A stretch of DNA of 64,000 bases from the NCBI RefSeq assembly GCF_000350225.1, contig NW_005179272.1, positions 1-64,000 on the forward strand. Reading direction: 5' to 3'. Shown piece by piece: positions 1 to 9,002 of this stretch. This DNA is from Chondrus crispus. Taxonomy: Eukaryota > Rhodophyta > Florideophyceae > Gigartinales > Gigartinaceae. The position numbers and the translations under genes are program-made. Position 1 is the stretch's first letter, and each line of letters starts with the position of its first letter. Below the pieces are notes generated by a model that did no database searches, was not told where the DNA came from, and saw only the letters and a program-made list of their open reading frames with translations.

Positions 1-1320
1 CAATACCTTGAGAATGCACATGTGCAAAGCGCTCATGCCACGTTTGCAGGGTGGCAGCATGTGCAGATCCGATGTCACTGACGATGTCGAGAACGTAAAG
101 TTCTCCAACCAATGTCGCAGTCGCCACTACAGTTGAGCCTCGTCTGATCATGCATTTTCCATTTTCGAACCCAACTTTTAGTCCAAGTTCAGTCATTCGA
201 CTGACAGAGAGCAGAGAGAACGCAAAGTCCGGAACGTGCAATACATCCGTCAACTTGCACGGTTCGATGCGGCCATTCACATTTAACTTCAAGTGAACGT
301 CACCACGGCCGGCAACCTTTGCATTAGCCTTGGTTCCCATCTGAACAGAGGCGGATTCAAGTGGCTCATACGTCGCAAACAAAGATCGGTCATATGTAAT
401 ATGAGCTGTACAAGCTGAATCTACGAGCCACGAAGGGGACATCTCCATATCGTTCGTGTGCGAAGCTTTCGACATCAGACATGTGAAGTCGACGCTGTTT
501 ACAACCATGTCGGGATCAGGTTTCTGTGTGACAAATGCAGATTGTTTCCGCTGAGACATACGCGGTTTATATCCGCTAGGAGGAGCCGGGCGACGCCCAT
601 TCAAATCCTTTCCCCAGCAGCGAGTTGCCGTATGGCCTGTATGACCGCAGTTCGTGCATTTGTAATCGTTTAGGTCCCGATTGTTCGGGGCACGATTAAC
701 CAGAGCCGATGTCTGTGAGGAGCTACACTTCATGTTTGCTCGTTGCTCTTCCTGCAGCAGACGACTTTTCACAAAGTCCAAACTGAATATCTTTTCCTCA
801 TTACCGAGAGCATCAAGTGCAACGATGAGAGCCTGGAAACGGGCAGGCAGACCGTTGAGCACTGCCATGGCCATCTCCTTGTCATCGATGTTTACGCTCA
901 TTGACTTGAGGATGGCTGCCAGCTGCTTGACACGATTGATGTATGCAAGCACCTTTTCACCGGAAAGCATCTTCACAGTGTAGAACTCACGACGTGCAGC
1001 TAGTTTGTTCAGCAAAGTGTGCCTCTCAAACACGTTGACAATAGCTTCCCACATCTCATGAGCAGTATCAACATCACGTACATGCTCAAGATGCTCATCT
1101 GATAGGGAGAGACCAATCAGTGCTTTAGCTTTACTGTCACCTCTGATCCACTTCTTACGCTCTTCCGCGCGTTCCTCACTTGGAACTCTTCCCTCAACGA
1201 TGTATTGGTCAACATCACGTAGAGCAAGCAGAAGTTGTATTTTCTGCTTCCATACGTTTCTACGTAGGAGTCCGTCAGTTTGTCGATTCTGATGGATCCT
1301 CCTTCTCCTTGATCTTCCAT
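1..1320 (-). pseudogene. Family B gag-protease-integrase N-part, frameshifted
   Basis: Encodes Gag (starting MEDQ), a CX2CX4HX4C zinc knuckle (about 600-660), the protease active-site stretch WLVDSAC (about 409-437) and the pre-integrase region, which runs off the left edge. The ATG at 1318-1320 is preferred over the upstream TTG because MEDQ aligns with the MDDQ start of family A. Near codon 20 (about 1243-1262) this copy differs from other B copies by a net 2-nt gain, so Gag is out of frame after about 20 codons. Downstream the family B reading frame appears open. In an intact element the polyprotein would form virus-like particles and carry out integration. Confidence 0.8.
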
Positions 1321-1355
1321 TTTAGTGCAAATAAACTTCAAGTATTCGAAAATCC

Positions 1356-1410
1356 GTTCGGGGATCTCAAGCCGTTAACCGATAGTCAACACAATGGCAA
1401 GCCCACCCGT
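1356..1410 (-). promoter_or_regulatory. Pre-gag block conserved between families A and B
   Basis: About 55 bp ending 36 nt before the gag ATG is almost identical to the block at the same place in family A (9791-9847). It contains GTTGACTATCGGTTAACGG followed by a GGATCC-like palindrome. The flanks on both sides are not similar between the families, so the block stands out. Its role is unknown; packaging, dimerisation, translation start or splicing are possible. Confidence 0.6.
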
Positions 1411-1492
1411 CTAAGAAATTCGATATGATTACTATGAAGTTGCACTAGGAGAAATTTGCGAACAGATATGTGAATTTATTTGGATGAAATCC

Positions 1493-2035
1493 CTAACTAT
1501 TCTGTTCACAAACTACCTTTAAGTGTGCGGCACCGTTCTCGTGGCACTTCAGGTGCCCGTGAGACTCAAAGACGCCATTGCAAGGGATACAACGCGGAGT
1601 CTCCTTAGCGTTGGCAACGTGAATGCGATGAGACCTAGAGTGAATGTGGTCGTAAAAGGCCTTCGCACTATTGCCACTAACGCCGCACACTTTACAATAC
1701 CGCTTATACCGCGGGCACACCTTACGATTCCTCTTGCACTCACGCTTAAACTCTTTATCCGCGAGAACAGCCGCTTTCCGAGCAGAAACTCGATGCGTAG
1801 TTCTCTTTATTGGTGCGGGAACAGAGCGCGGAATACGAAGAATCCTATATGTTGCGCAACTCGAGGACGGACCCGGAAGCGCGAGCCGAGGTGAAGGTTG
1901 ATCCTCAGGCTCAAGCACCTCAACGGATACGACCTCCGATGTCCGAACCGTTCGACCGGTGATCAGCTTCCCAGGCGCAGAGCGCACCGGTACTAATTCC
2001 AGATCTAACACAACCCCGTAAAAACAGGTATTCAC
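1493..2035 (-). CDS. ORF0: two-finger U1/matrin-type C2H2 protein in B leader
   Basis: An open frame of 180 codons between the LTR and gag on the element's sense strand. Residues 114/117/130/136 and 149/152/165/171 form two CX2CX12HX5H fingers, the spacing of U1C/matrin/JAZ-type zinc fingers that usually bind RNA or dsRNA. Residues 97-113 are strongly basic (KRERKRNRK in sister copies), a possible nuclear localisation or RNA-binding patch. The frame has no ATG: position 2035 is GTG and an in-frame stop lies upstream. A splice from an ATG at 2162-2164 through a GTAAGT donor (2152-2157) to an AG at 2005-2006 would give an ATG-initiated protein joining at residue 11. Sister copies are at 41594 and 47395. 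Function is not known. Confidence 0.65.
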   Translation of the reverse strand: MNTCFYGVVLDLELVPVRSAPGKLITGRTVRTSEVVSVEVLEPEDQPSPRLALPGPSSSCATYRILRIPRSVPAPIKRTTHRVSARKAAVLADKEFKRECKRNRKVCPRYKRYCKVCGVSGNSAKAFYDHIHSRSHRIHVANAKETPRCIPCNGVFESHGHLKCHENGAAHLKVVCEQNS

Positions 2036-2157
2036 AATAAGGAATATGAAGATAATCGTCAGTAACAGATTTTGGAATTATTGCTCTTAAGAACCACCAA
2101 AACGTGCAAAGACAATCACTTAGATGTGTAGGAAATGGAAAGAAACTCAAAACTTAC
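2005..2157 (-). other. Candidate intron giving ORF0 an ATG
   Basis: Element-sense ATGCAAA at 2164-2158 is followed directly by GTAAGT, a perfect eukaryotic 5' splice site. An acceptor TTAG lies 153 nt downstream, after a T-rich stretch. Joining them restores the ORF0 frame as Met-Gln-Asn-Leu-Glu-Leu-Val. The same donor and acceptor are kept in the copies at 42105-42258 and 47906-48059 and in the fragment at 52283. This is inference only. Confidence 0.35.
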
Positions 2158-2527
2158 TTTGCATGAGAGAACGAAGAAAAACCAAATGCGAGATTGACGA
2201 CGACGGCGGTAGCGGGAGCGGAAACAAAGACGAAGACCAAAGACAGAGACAGCAGCAAGAACCACAGCAAGAACAAAAGCCAAACCAAGAACGAAGACAA
2301 CGAAGACAGCGGGGGCGATGACCAAAACCAATTCACACAAGAGAGCAAGAACGACAGCAGCAGCGAAAACCAAAACCAAGAACGACGGCAAGAACGAGAG
2401 CGACAACGACAGCGAGAAGACCAGCGGAAAGAACGACGTGAAACGGCAGCGAAAACCACAGCGACAACGACGGCAGAAACAACGGAACGAGAACGACAGA
2501 CTCATGCAGTGAAACGACAGCGAGGGA
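2158..2527 (-). other. Pyrimidine-rich low-complexity leader of B#1
   Basis: On the element strand this is an imperfect repeat of short TCGTT/CTGTCGTT-like units with few A residues. Several frames stay open only because stops are rare in such sequence, and the resulting Ser/Phe/Leu/Arg-rich peptides look meaningless. A similar tract sits at the same place in family A leaders. Confidence 0.6.
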
Positions 2528-2541
2528 CTGGGCCCATAACC
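2528..2541 (-). promoter_or_regulatory. Primer-binding site (half-tRNA iMet)
   Basis: Element-sense GGTTATGGGCCCAG begins at the first base after the LTR. It is complementary to CTGGGCCCATAACC, the conserved anticodon arm of eukaryotic initiator tRNA-Met. Drosophila copia is known to prime from a 5' half-molecule of this tRNA. Confidence 0.8.
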
Positions 2542-3805
2542 TAATGGTAGGTTCGGAGGGGCAAGGGAAAGAAGGAGGGCAGGTTGATGTGTGTGAGTGA
2601 CGGAGTTGGTGCCGAGGTTTACTTTGAAGCCGTTTTCCTGCGATACTTATACACTTCGAGTGCTACACTATCGCTCTACTCCGACTCCTAGTAAACCATA
2701 CTCTACTATGCGCGACCAAGCGCGGTCCTCTTCTGGCCCGACCATACTGTTCGATTTCCACCTTACGAATCGATTCGTAACTATTAGCTCACAACTATTT
2801 CTACACATTCCAAATGACTGTAAACCATGGCCCTATGCATGCAACTGTTTCACACCTTACTAATCTGCATCCAGTCATGCCAGACTTCATTGTTGTGCAA
2901 CGAACAACTTGGCACTTGTCTATTTCCAACAACGCAAACGTCTTTCATATCACAATCGCCATACGTATCCTTGTTTCTCACCTTACTAATTTCGCCAAGC
3001 ACTGTCAGATAATTATGGCAAGTTATAACAATGTGCATCCAGACTTTCTACACAACTCACATGAGAATACATGTAAATCACACGAGTACTGTCATGAACT
3101 TGCATCCAACGGCGCACCATGACGAGAGCACAGTGCAACGGCGCGTGCTCACGCAAGACTCGCATACAGCGTGACGCGTACAAAGACCCATCACACAACT
3201 GTATTCCTCTCGCGAGAAGTACCTGTTGTACTTTTGATTCACATGTACTGTACTCGGACACGGGCAGGATCGCAAACAGTCTGACACTGTAAAACTGTGA
3301 ACCCTCATGTGCATACACCTGGATGCGTGTACATGTGTACGTACACGAATCCACCTGGCGACGTGTACATGTGTACACGGCATACATGTGTCCCGCTCGG
3401 GGGCCCCATGCAATTACCCATTACAACCATGCCAAACCACTTGAAACCCCCAAAACAACGTAATTATGGCATATACAGGCCATTTAAAGTACATCACAAG
3501 GCCAATGACGCACACGTGGACAACGCTCGACCAATAGATTTGCAGCATTAGACCTGAGGGCCAATAGAATTGCAGTATTTCCTGTGTAGTCTATAGTGCT
3601 ACGGGCCAAGGTTCCACTTGGCAAAACTATGCAAATTTGCATGACCCTCCGAGAGGCCACTTTCGTCCCCGGAACCCCAAAATCTGGGATTTTACACGTG
3701 TCATGTCGTGATATGGGTAAGAGCGCCCGGACCGTGCAGTCATGTACACGTGTCACTCGATTTTGACCTTTTCAGATAACAGCATGTGGTCGCACATTTT
3801 CAATA
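2542..3805 (-). repeat. 5' LTR-B1 of B#1
   Basis: In element sense it runs from TATTGAAAATG to CCTACCATTA (1264 bp). These ends were fixed by the clean TSD of B#4. It has a TATA box (TATAAG, complement at 2646-2651) near the 3' end, an 18-bp perfect palindrome TTACGAATCGATTCGTAA at 2763-2780, GTAAGGTG-type motifs, and several CACGTG and TGTACA palindromes in U3. Confidence 0.85.
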
Positions 3806-5140
3806 TGACAATGATTGCATCTCTGAAAAATGTTCTGCGTGCGTCTACGGCAAAGCCACTCCATCTGTGAAATCAAAAGAGCGGTCCTCGAGCCGGGCAT
3901 ACTTCTGTCTAGACTTAGTTCACTCTGATGTTTGTGGCCCCTTAGAGGTGCAGTCCATTGGTGGTGCCAAGTACTTCATTACCTTCATAGATGATCACTC
4001 AAACTGGTCAGTAGTGTACCCTATGCACCATAAATCAGAAGCATTTGAACGATACAAAATGTTTGCACAACTTGCTCAGACTCACACTGGTCGCAAGATC
4101 AAAGTGCTTCGCACCGATGGAGGTGGTGAGTGTCTGTCCACGGAGTTTAAGTCATTTCTGATTGCAAATGGTACTCAGCATCAAATGACGACCGCGTACA
4201 CACCGGAGCAAAATGGCGTCGCCGAACGACTGAACAGAACTTTGGTAAACTTGGTGCGCTCCATGCTAGCGCACAAGAAAGTGACAAAGGGGTTCTGGGC
4301 AGAAGCACTTGCCAATGCAGTGTACGTTCGAAATCGAGTCACGTCAGGTGCCATTCCCCCCAAGATGACCCCATACCACTTATGGATGAAATCTGTGCCA
4401 AATGTTGGTCATTTGCGTGTTTTCGGTTCAAAGTGTTGGTATACATTACCAAAACACAACATCCAGAAACTTGACGCCCGTGCAAAGGAGGCAATGTTTC
4501 TGGGGTATGCTGAAAATACGAAAGCTTACAAGTTGTGGGATGGTGATTTGCACAAAGTGATCGTATCCAGAGATGTTACTTTTGACGAGTCCACGGGAGG
4601 CAAATCGGGTGAACCGATGGATACAAACGAGGAGGCTACAACTGATGATGACACAATCAACTTGAACATCGATGAGGAAGTTGCAGAAAATGATGCAGTG
4701 GCATCAGAAGCATCATCGCCGGATAAACAACAAGACTCTGATGAATCCTCCAACTCCTCCCCAACTGCAGGGGAGGACGAAACCACCGAAACAGTTGAGC
4801 AACACGTAGTTGAGGAAGAAACGATTGATCCGCCAACTAATCTCCGTCGGTCCACTCGCGTTCGCAAAACGTCTGGGGCGTGGTGGGCAGCAGCTTTGGT
4901 GACTGCTGGACTCCTTAGCCACGCCCATGTGATAACGGAAATCCCAAACTCGTACAAGCAAGCTATGGATTCTCCAAAAGCTCGCTTCTGGCAGATGGGC
5001 ATCGACAAAGAATTTGCTTCACAACACAAAAACAAAACATGGACACTTGTTCCAAGATCTCAAGCATCAAACGTCCTGACGTCCAGGTGGGTTTTCGGAG
5101 TGAAGCAACTTCCTGACGAGTCCGGAAAATTGGTCGAAAC
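3806..5140 (+). pseudogene. Family B pol, integrase to start of RT (5' part)
   Basis: Covers the end of the HHCC region (CSACVYGKAT), the DD35E core (SDVCGP, the RTD box, NGVAERLN), an acidic Ser/Glu-rich linker and the entry to reverse transcriptase. The conserved RTDRGGEY box reads RTDGGGEC here, keeping the Asp but changing neighbours. The frame would continue at 5915 if the LTR and one TSD were absent; instead it runs into the LTR and stops at 5198. Confidence 0.85.
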
Positions 5141-5909
5141 TAAAGAAAGGTCAGCGGGGCAGAGGGAAGAAGGATGGCTGAAGGTTGCTGGTGGTTGACG
5201 GGAAAAGAAGTTGATACCATTTTACTCTTGGTCGCCAACTATTGGCGCTACTTATACTCTTCAAACTACAAACAATACGAGCCATTAGGGCTGGTCACGT
5301 GACTCTCCTTCTTGCACTCGTTGATAATCAAGTGACTCTCCCTGTTGCACTCTCGGTTGATAATCAAGTGACTCTCCTACTTCCACTCTCGGTTGATAAT
5401 CAAATGACTCTCCTTCTTGCACTCTCGGTTGATAATCAAGTGACTCTCCTATTTCCACTCTCGGTTGATAATCAAATGACTTTCCTACTTGTACTCTCTC
5501 TTGCTAATAATTTGGGACCGTTTGAGAGTCAATAATATCTGAATGTACTGTACTGTAGATTACAGATTTTACAATACGATTAATAACCACTGTGGCACAT
5601 ACGTCATACGTGTCATACACGTGTAGGACAAATGTCATACGTGTCACACACATGTCAAATCGAGAAAAATGAAACATGTTTAGAATGTACTGTACAATGC
5701 CACGAGGTACATAACTTACACGTGTCAACACCAAAATTGAAACATGCTCGGAAATGATAGGAAAGTGCAACCGTGTACAAATATGACACGTGTCCACGTT
5801 GAAGACCAAACATTCTGAGAATGCTCTTGCAAGCATTTTAGGCTTCGTCGACGTACACGTGTAATATCTGTCAGGTTGTAGCTTAGCATGTGGTCGAAGA
5901 TTTCCAACA
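5141..5909 (-). mobile_element. Solo LTR-A1 in B#2 pol, TSD GAAAC
   Basis: A complete 769-bp LTR-A1 in reverse orientation, flanked by GAAAC at 5136-5140 and 5910-5914. In element sense it starts TGTTGGAAATC and ends TTTCTTTA, so this family has TG...TA ends. It has a TATA box (complement near 5251-5256) and about six tandem 36-bp units. It was left after LTR-LTR recombination removed the body of an A1 element. Confidence 0.92.
5299..5510 (-). repeat. 36-bp tandem repeats in LTR-A1
   Basis: Six imperfect units built on GTTGATAATCAAGTGACTCTC, alternating between a few variants. Other LTR-A1 copies have four (about 14400-14530 and 21820-21955) to six units, so unit number varies. They lie in U3 upstream of the TATA box, where enhancer repeats are common. 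Confidence 0.8.
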
Positions 5910-7307
5910 GAAACTGCAAAGGGATGTCTTGTGGCACGAGGCTTTCAACAAGTAGAAGGCATCGATTACACTGAAACTTTCGCCCCTGTCATCAAGTTCA
6001 CAACTATCCGTCTGCTGCTGGCACTGGTTGCGCACTTTGACCTTGAGCTGCATCAGATGGACGTGGTGACTGCCTTCCTCAACGGTGACCTTCACGAAGA
6101 AATCTTCATGGAGCAACCTGAAGGATGCATCGACAAAGTCAAACCTGATTCGGTGTGTAAACTTTTGAAAGCAATCTATGGTCTTAAGCAAGCCCATCGC
6201 CAATGGCATAGTAAGATCGATGAGTTTCTGATCACTGAACTTGGTTTCAACACTACACGCAGCGACCCATGTCTTTACATTCGACGTCAAGGCAATGTCA
6301 TCATGATTATCGCGTTGTACGTGGACGATCTGCTGCTAGCTGGAAGTGACTTGGAGGCCATATTATGGATGAAAAATGAACTCAACAAACGATTCGATAT
6401 GAAAGACCTTGGCGAAGCGAAGACTTGTATTGGTCTAGAGATCGACCGTATACGTTCTAAACACGTCCTGACCGTCACGCAGTCGAAGTATGCCCAAGCA
6501 GTACTGAAACGGTTCAAAATGTCGGCATGTAATCCTTGCGTTACTCCGATGGAACAGTCTCGACATGTCACAATGCAAGTGGCCGAAACTGGCACTGATG
6601 ACAACCCATGCTTTGAACCATATCGTCAGGCCATTGGATGTGTAATGTTCCTAATGGTCGGGACCCGCCCCGATATTGCGTTTGCCATTGGAAAGTTATC
6701 TCAACACTGTGCCGACCCTCACGAGTCGCACTGGTCAGGTGTGAAACGTGTTTTGAGATACTTGCGTGGGTCCCAGCATCTTGGAATAGTGTTTGGAAAA
6801 GATGATCTTGGTACGGAACCTCATGGGTATAGCGACGCAGATTGGGGTGGATGCCTTGAATCACGGAAATCAACGAGTGGGTACGTGTTCAAGCTTTGTG
6901 ATGGGCCTATCATTTGGGCTTCCCGGAAACAAACAGTAGTTGCAAAGTGTACTTGTGAGGCAGAATACATCGCACTCAGTGAAGCATGCAAAGAGGCTGC
7001 CTGGCTTCGACGCTTCCATGCTGATGTACTTGGTGCGAATTCGGATCCAACAATTCCCGTTGGATGTGACAACGCTGGTACGATTGCGTTTGCTCAGAAC
7101 GAATCTACAAATCGTCGCAACAAGCACATTGATATTACGTATCATTTTGTTCGAGATGCGGTGCAGCGAAAACTGGTCACATTGTACCATTGTCCGACAA
7201 CAGAAATGCCAGCCGATATGCTGACCAAATTACTTGGTCGCGTGGTGTTTGAAAAGTTCGTGGGCATGGTTGGGCTTTCCGAGTGCAAAGCTGCCCAAAG
7301 CATGTGA
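5910..7307 (+). pseudogene. Family B pol, RT and RNase H (3' part)
   Basis: Reverse transcriptase with LVARGFQQ, the first catalytic Asp in HQMDVVTAFLNGD, YVDDLLLAGSD, and the RT-RNase H connection, followed by RNase H with SDADWGG, CEAEYIAL and GCDNAGTI. The frame is open to TGA at 7305-7307. It keeps the GAAACTGGCACTG stretch at about 6585-6597 that is partly deleted in all LTR-B1 copies of this window, so this is the undamaged reference for that region. Broken only by the solo LTR at its left end. Confidence 0.85.
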
Positions 7308-7318
7308 TCGAGAGGAGG
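7308..7318 (+). promoter_or_regulatory. Polypurine tract of B#2
   Basis: Purine run AGAGGAGG directly before the LTR start, the plus-strand primer site for reverse transcription. Other B copies read GAGGGGAGG. Confidence 0.75.
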
Positions 7319-8569
7319 TATTGAAAATGGGCGACCACATGCTGTTATCTGGAAAGTGCAAAATCGAGCGACACGTGTACATGACTCGACGGTCCGGACC
7401 CTCACCCCATATCACTACATGACACGTGTAAAGTCTCAGATTTTGGGGTTCTTTGGACGAAAGTGGACTTTTGGAGGGTTATGCAAATTTGCATAAATGC
7501 CGAAAATTTGCATTTGGCCCGAACTGTTATAGGGCTACACAGGCAATACTGCAAATCTATTGGGTGTCGGTTCGAATGCTGCAATTCTATTGGTCTGTTA
7601 TTGTCCACTTATATGCACTCATGCTGGTGATATATCTTGAATGATCGGTATACGTTTTAATTACATCATTTCGGGGGTTTCAAGTTGTTCACCATGGTTG
7701 TAATGGGTAATTACGTGTGGCCTTGGCGCTGGACACTTGTGTGCGGTGTACACATGTACACATCGCCAGGTTGCTGCGTGTACGTACACTTGTACACGTC
7801 GCCTACATACGGTCCGGCGCGTGTCCGAGCACAGTACATGTGAATTAAAAGAACAACAAGTATTTCTCGCAAGAGACATGTACTTACGTGAGTATTCAGT
7901 GTACGCGTCACGCTGTATGCGACCCTTGCATCAGCATGCGCCGTTGTACTACACTCTCGTCAGCATGCGACGTTGTACTGTGCTCTCGTTATGGTGCGCC
8001 GTTGGATGCAAGTTGATGACAGTACTCGTGTGATTCACATCGGATATCACGTGAGATTTGTAGAAAGTCTGGATGCACATTGTTGCTATCCGTGATAGTT
8101 GTCTGGCAGTGTGTACCGAAATTAGTAAGGTACGAAACAAGGGCATGTATGGGGACTGAGATATGACAGGACTTTGCGTTGTTGGAAATAGAGAGATGCC
8201 AAGTTGTTCATTGTGCAAGAATATATTCTGTCATGTCTGGATGCAGATTAGTAAGGTGTGAAACGATTGCATGCATAGGGCCATGGTTTACAGTCACTCA
8301 AAATGTGTAGAAACTGTTGTGCAGTGATAGTGAATAGTCAATTCGTAAGGTGGAAATAGAACAGTGTGGACGGGCCAGAAGAGGATCGCGCTTGGTCGCG
8401 CATATGGTGAGTACGGTTTACCAGGTGCCAAAGTAATGGGATAGTGTAACACTCAAAGTGTCTAAGTATCGCCGAAAGACGGCTCCAAGTAAACCTCGGG
8501 ACCAACTCCTTCACTCACACACATCAACCTGCCCTCCTTCTTTCCCTTGCCCCTCCGAACCAACCATTA
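7319..8569 (+). repeat. 3' LTR-B2 of B#2
   Basis: From TATTGAAAATG to CCAACCATTA, 1251 bp. Clearly related to LTR-B1 but diverged along its whole length (B2 reads CTGGAAAGTGC where B1 reads CTGAAAAGGTC). The TATA box is mutated to TCTAAG. Contains ATTAGTAAGG/ATTCGTAAGG motifs, tandem 29-bp units near 7935-8005 and several ACACGTGT sites. Confidence 0.8.
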
Positions 8570-9002
8570 ACAAGGGCATGTATGGGGACTGAGATATGAC
8601 AGGACTTTGCGTTGTTGGAAATAGAGAGATGCCAAGTTGTTCATTGTGCAAGAATATATTCTGTCATGTATGGATGCAGATTAGTAAGGTGTGAAACGAT
8701 TGCATGCATAGGGCCATGGTTTACAGTCACTCGAAATGTGTAGAAACTGTTGTGCAGTGATAGTGAATAGTCAATTCGTAAGGTGGAAATAGAACAGTGT
8801 GGACGGGCCAGAAGAGGACCGCGCTTGGTCGCGCATATGGTGAGTACGGTTTACCAGATGCCAAAGTAATGGGATAGTGTAACACTCAAAGTGTCTAAGT
8901 ATCGCCGAAAGACGGCTCCAAGTAAACCTCGGGACCAACTCCTTCACTCACACACATCAACCTGCCCTTCTTCTTTCCCTTGCCTCTCCGAACCTACCAT
9001 TA
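8570..9002 (+). repeat. Tandem copy of the last ~430 bp of LTR-B2
   Basis: Repeats 8139-8569 head to tail, starting ACAAGGGCATG and ending CCTACCATTA exactly at the LTR end. The two copies differ at a few positions, so one may come from a different LTR-B2. Likely unequal exchange or insertion of a truncated LTR. Confidence 0.75.

Larger units (their letters stand above)
1..3805 (-). mobile_element. B#1: 5' half of a family B copia element
   Basis: Read on the minus strand the order is LTR-B1, primer-binding site, pyrimidine-rich leader, ORF0, gag, protease and the start of integrase; the rest lies beyond the left edge. The right end of its 5' LTR abuts family B pol on the opposite strand, starting inside the integrase zinc-binding region. 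The simplest reading is that B#1 inserted into B#2; the matching left TSD would be outside the window (candidate TGACA at 3806). Family B coding sequence is near-identical among the copies here. Confidence 0.85.
3806..9002 (+). mobile_element. B#2: 3' half of a family B element
   Basis: Starts inside integrase where B#1 is inserted, continues through pol (split by a solo LTR-A1), the polypurine tract and a 3' LTR-B2. The right LTR is followed by a second copy of its last ~430 bp and then by the family A leader, so B#2 probably inserted into the leader of A1 (+). Its 5' half lies left of the window. Confidence 0.75.

Noticed and set aside
1523-1901. Plus-strand ORFs opposite ORF0 and gag-pol
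   Set aside because: Shadow frames of the coding strand; they lack domains and shift with the copy.
2116-2544. Overlapping Ser/Phe/Leu/Arg-rich or Lys/Asn/Gln-rich ORFs in the B leader
   Set aside because: They exist in several frames on both strands of a low-complexity pyrimidine-rich tract and show no domain. They follow from the scarcity of stop codons there.
2597-3551. Small ORFs inside LTR-B copies, repeated at every LTR
   Set aside because: Their recurrence only reflects the repeated LTR; frames overlap on both strands and no domain is visible.
5299-5510. Regular 36-bp repeats resembling a CRISPR array
   Set aside because: There are no unique spacers; the units are continuous tandem repeats inside a eukaryotic LTR.
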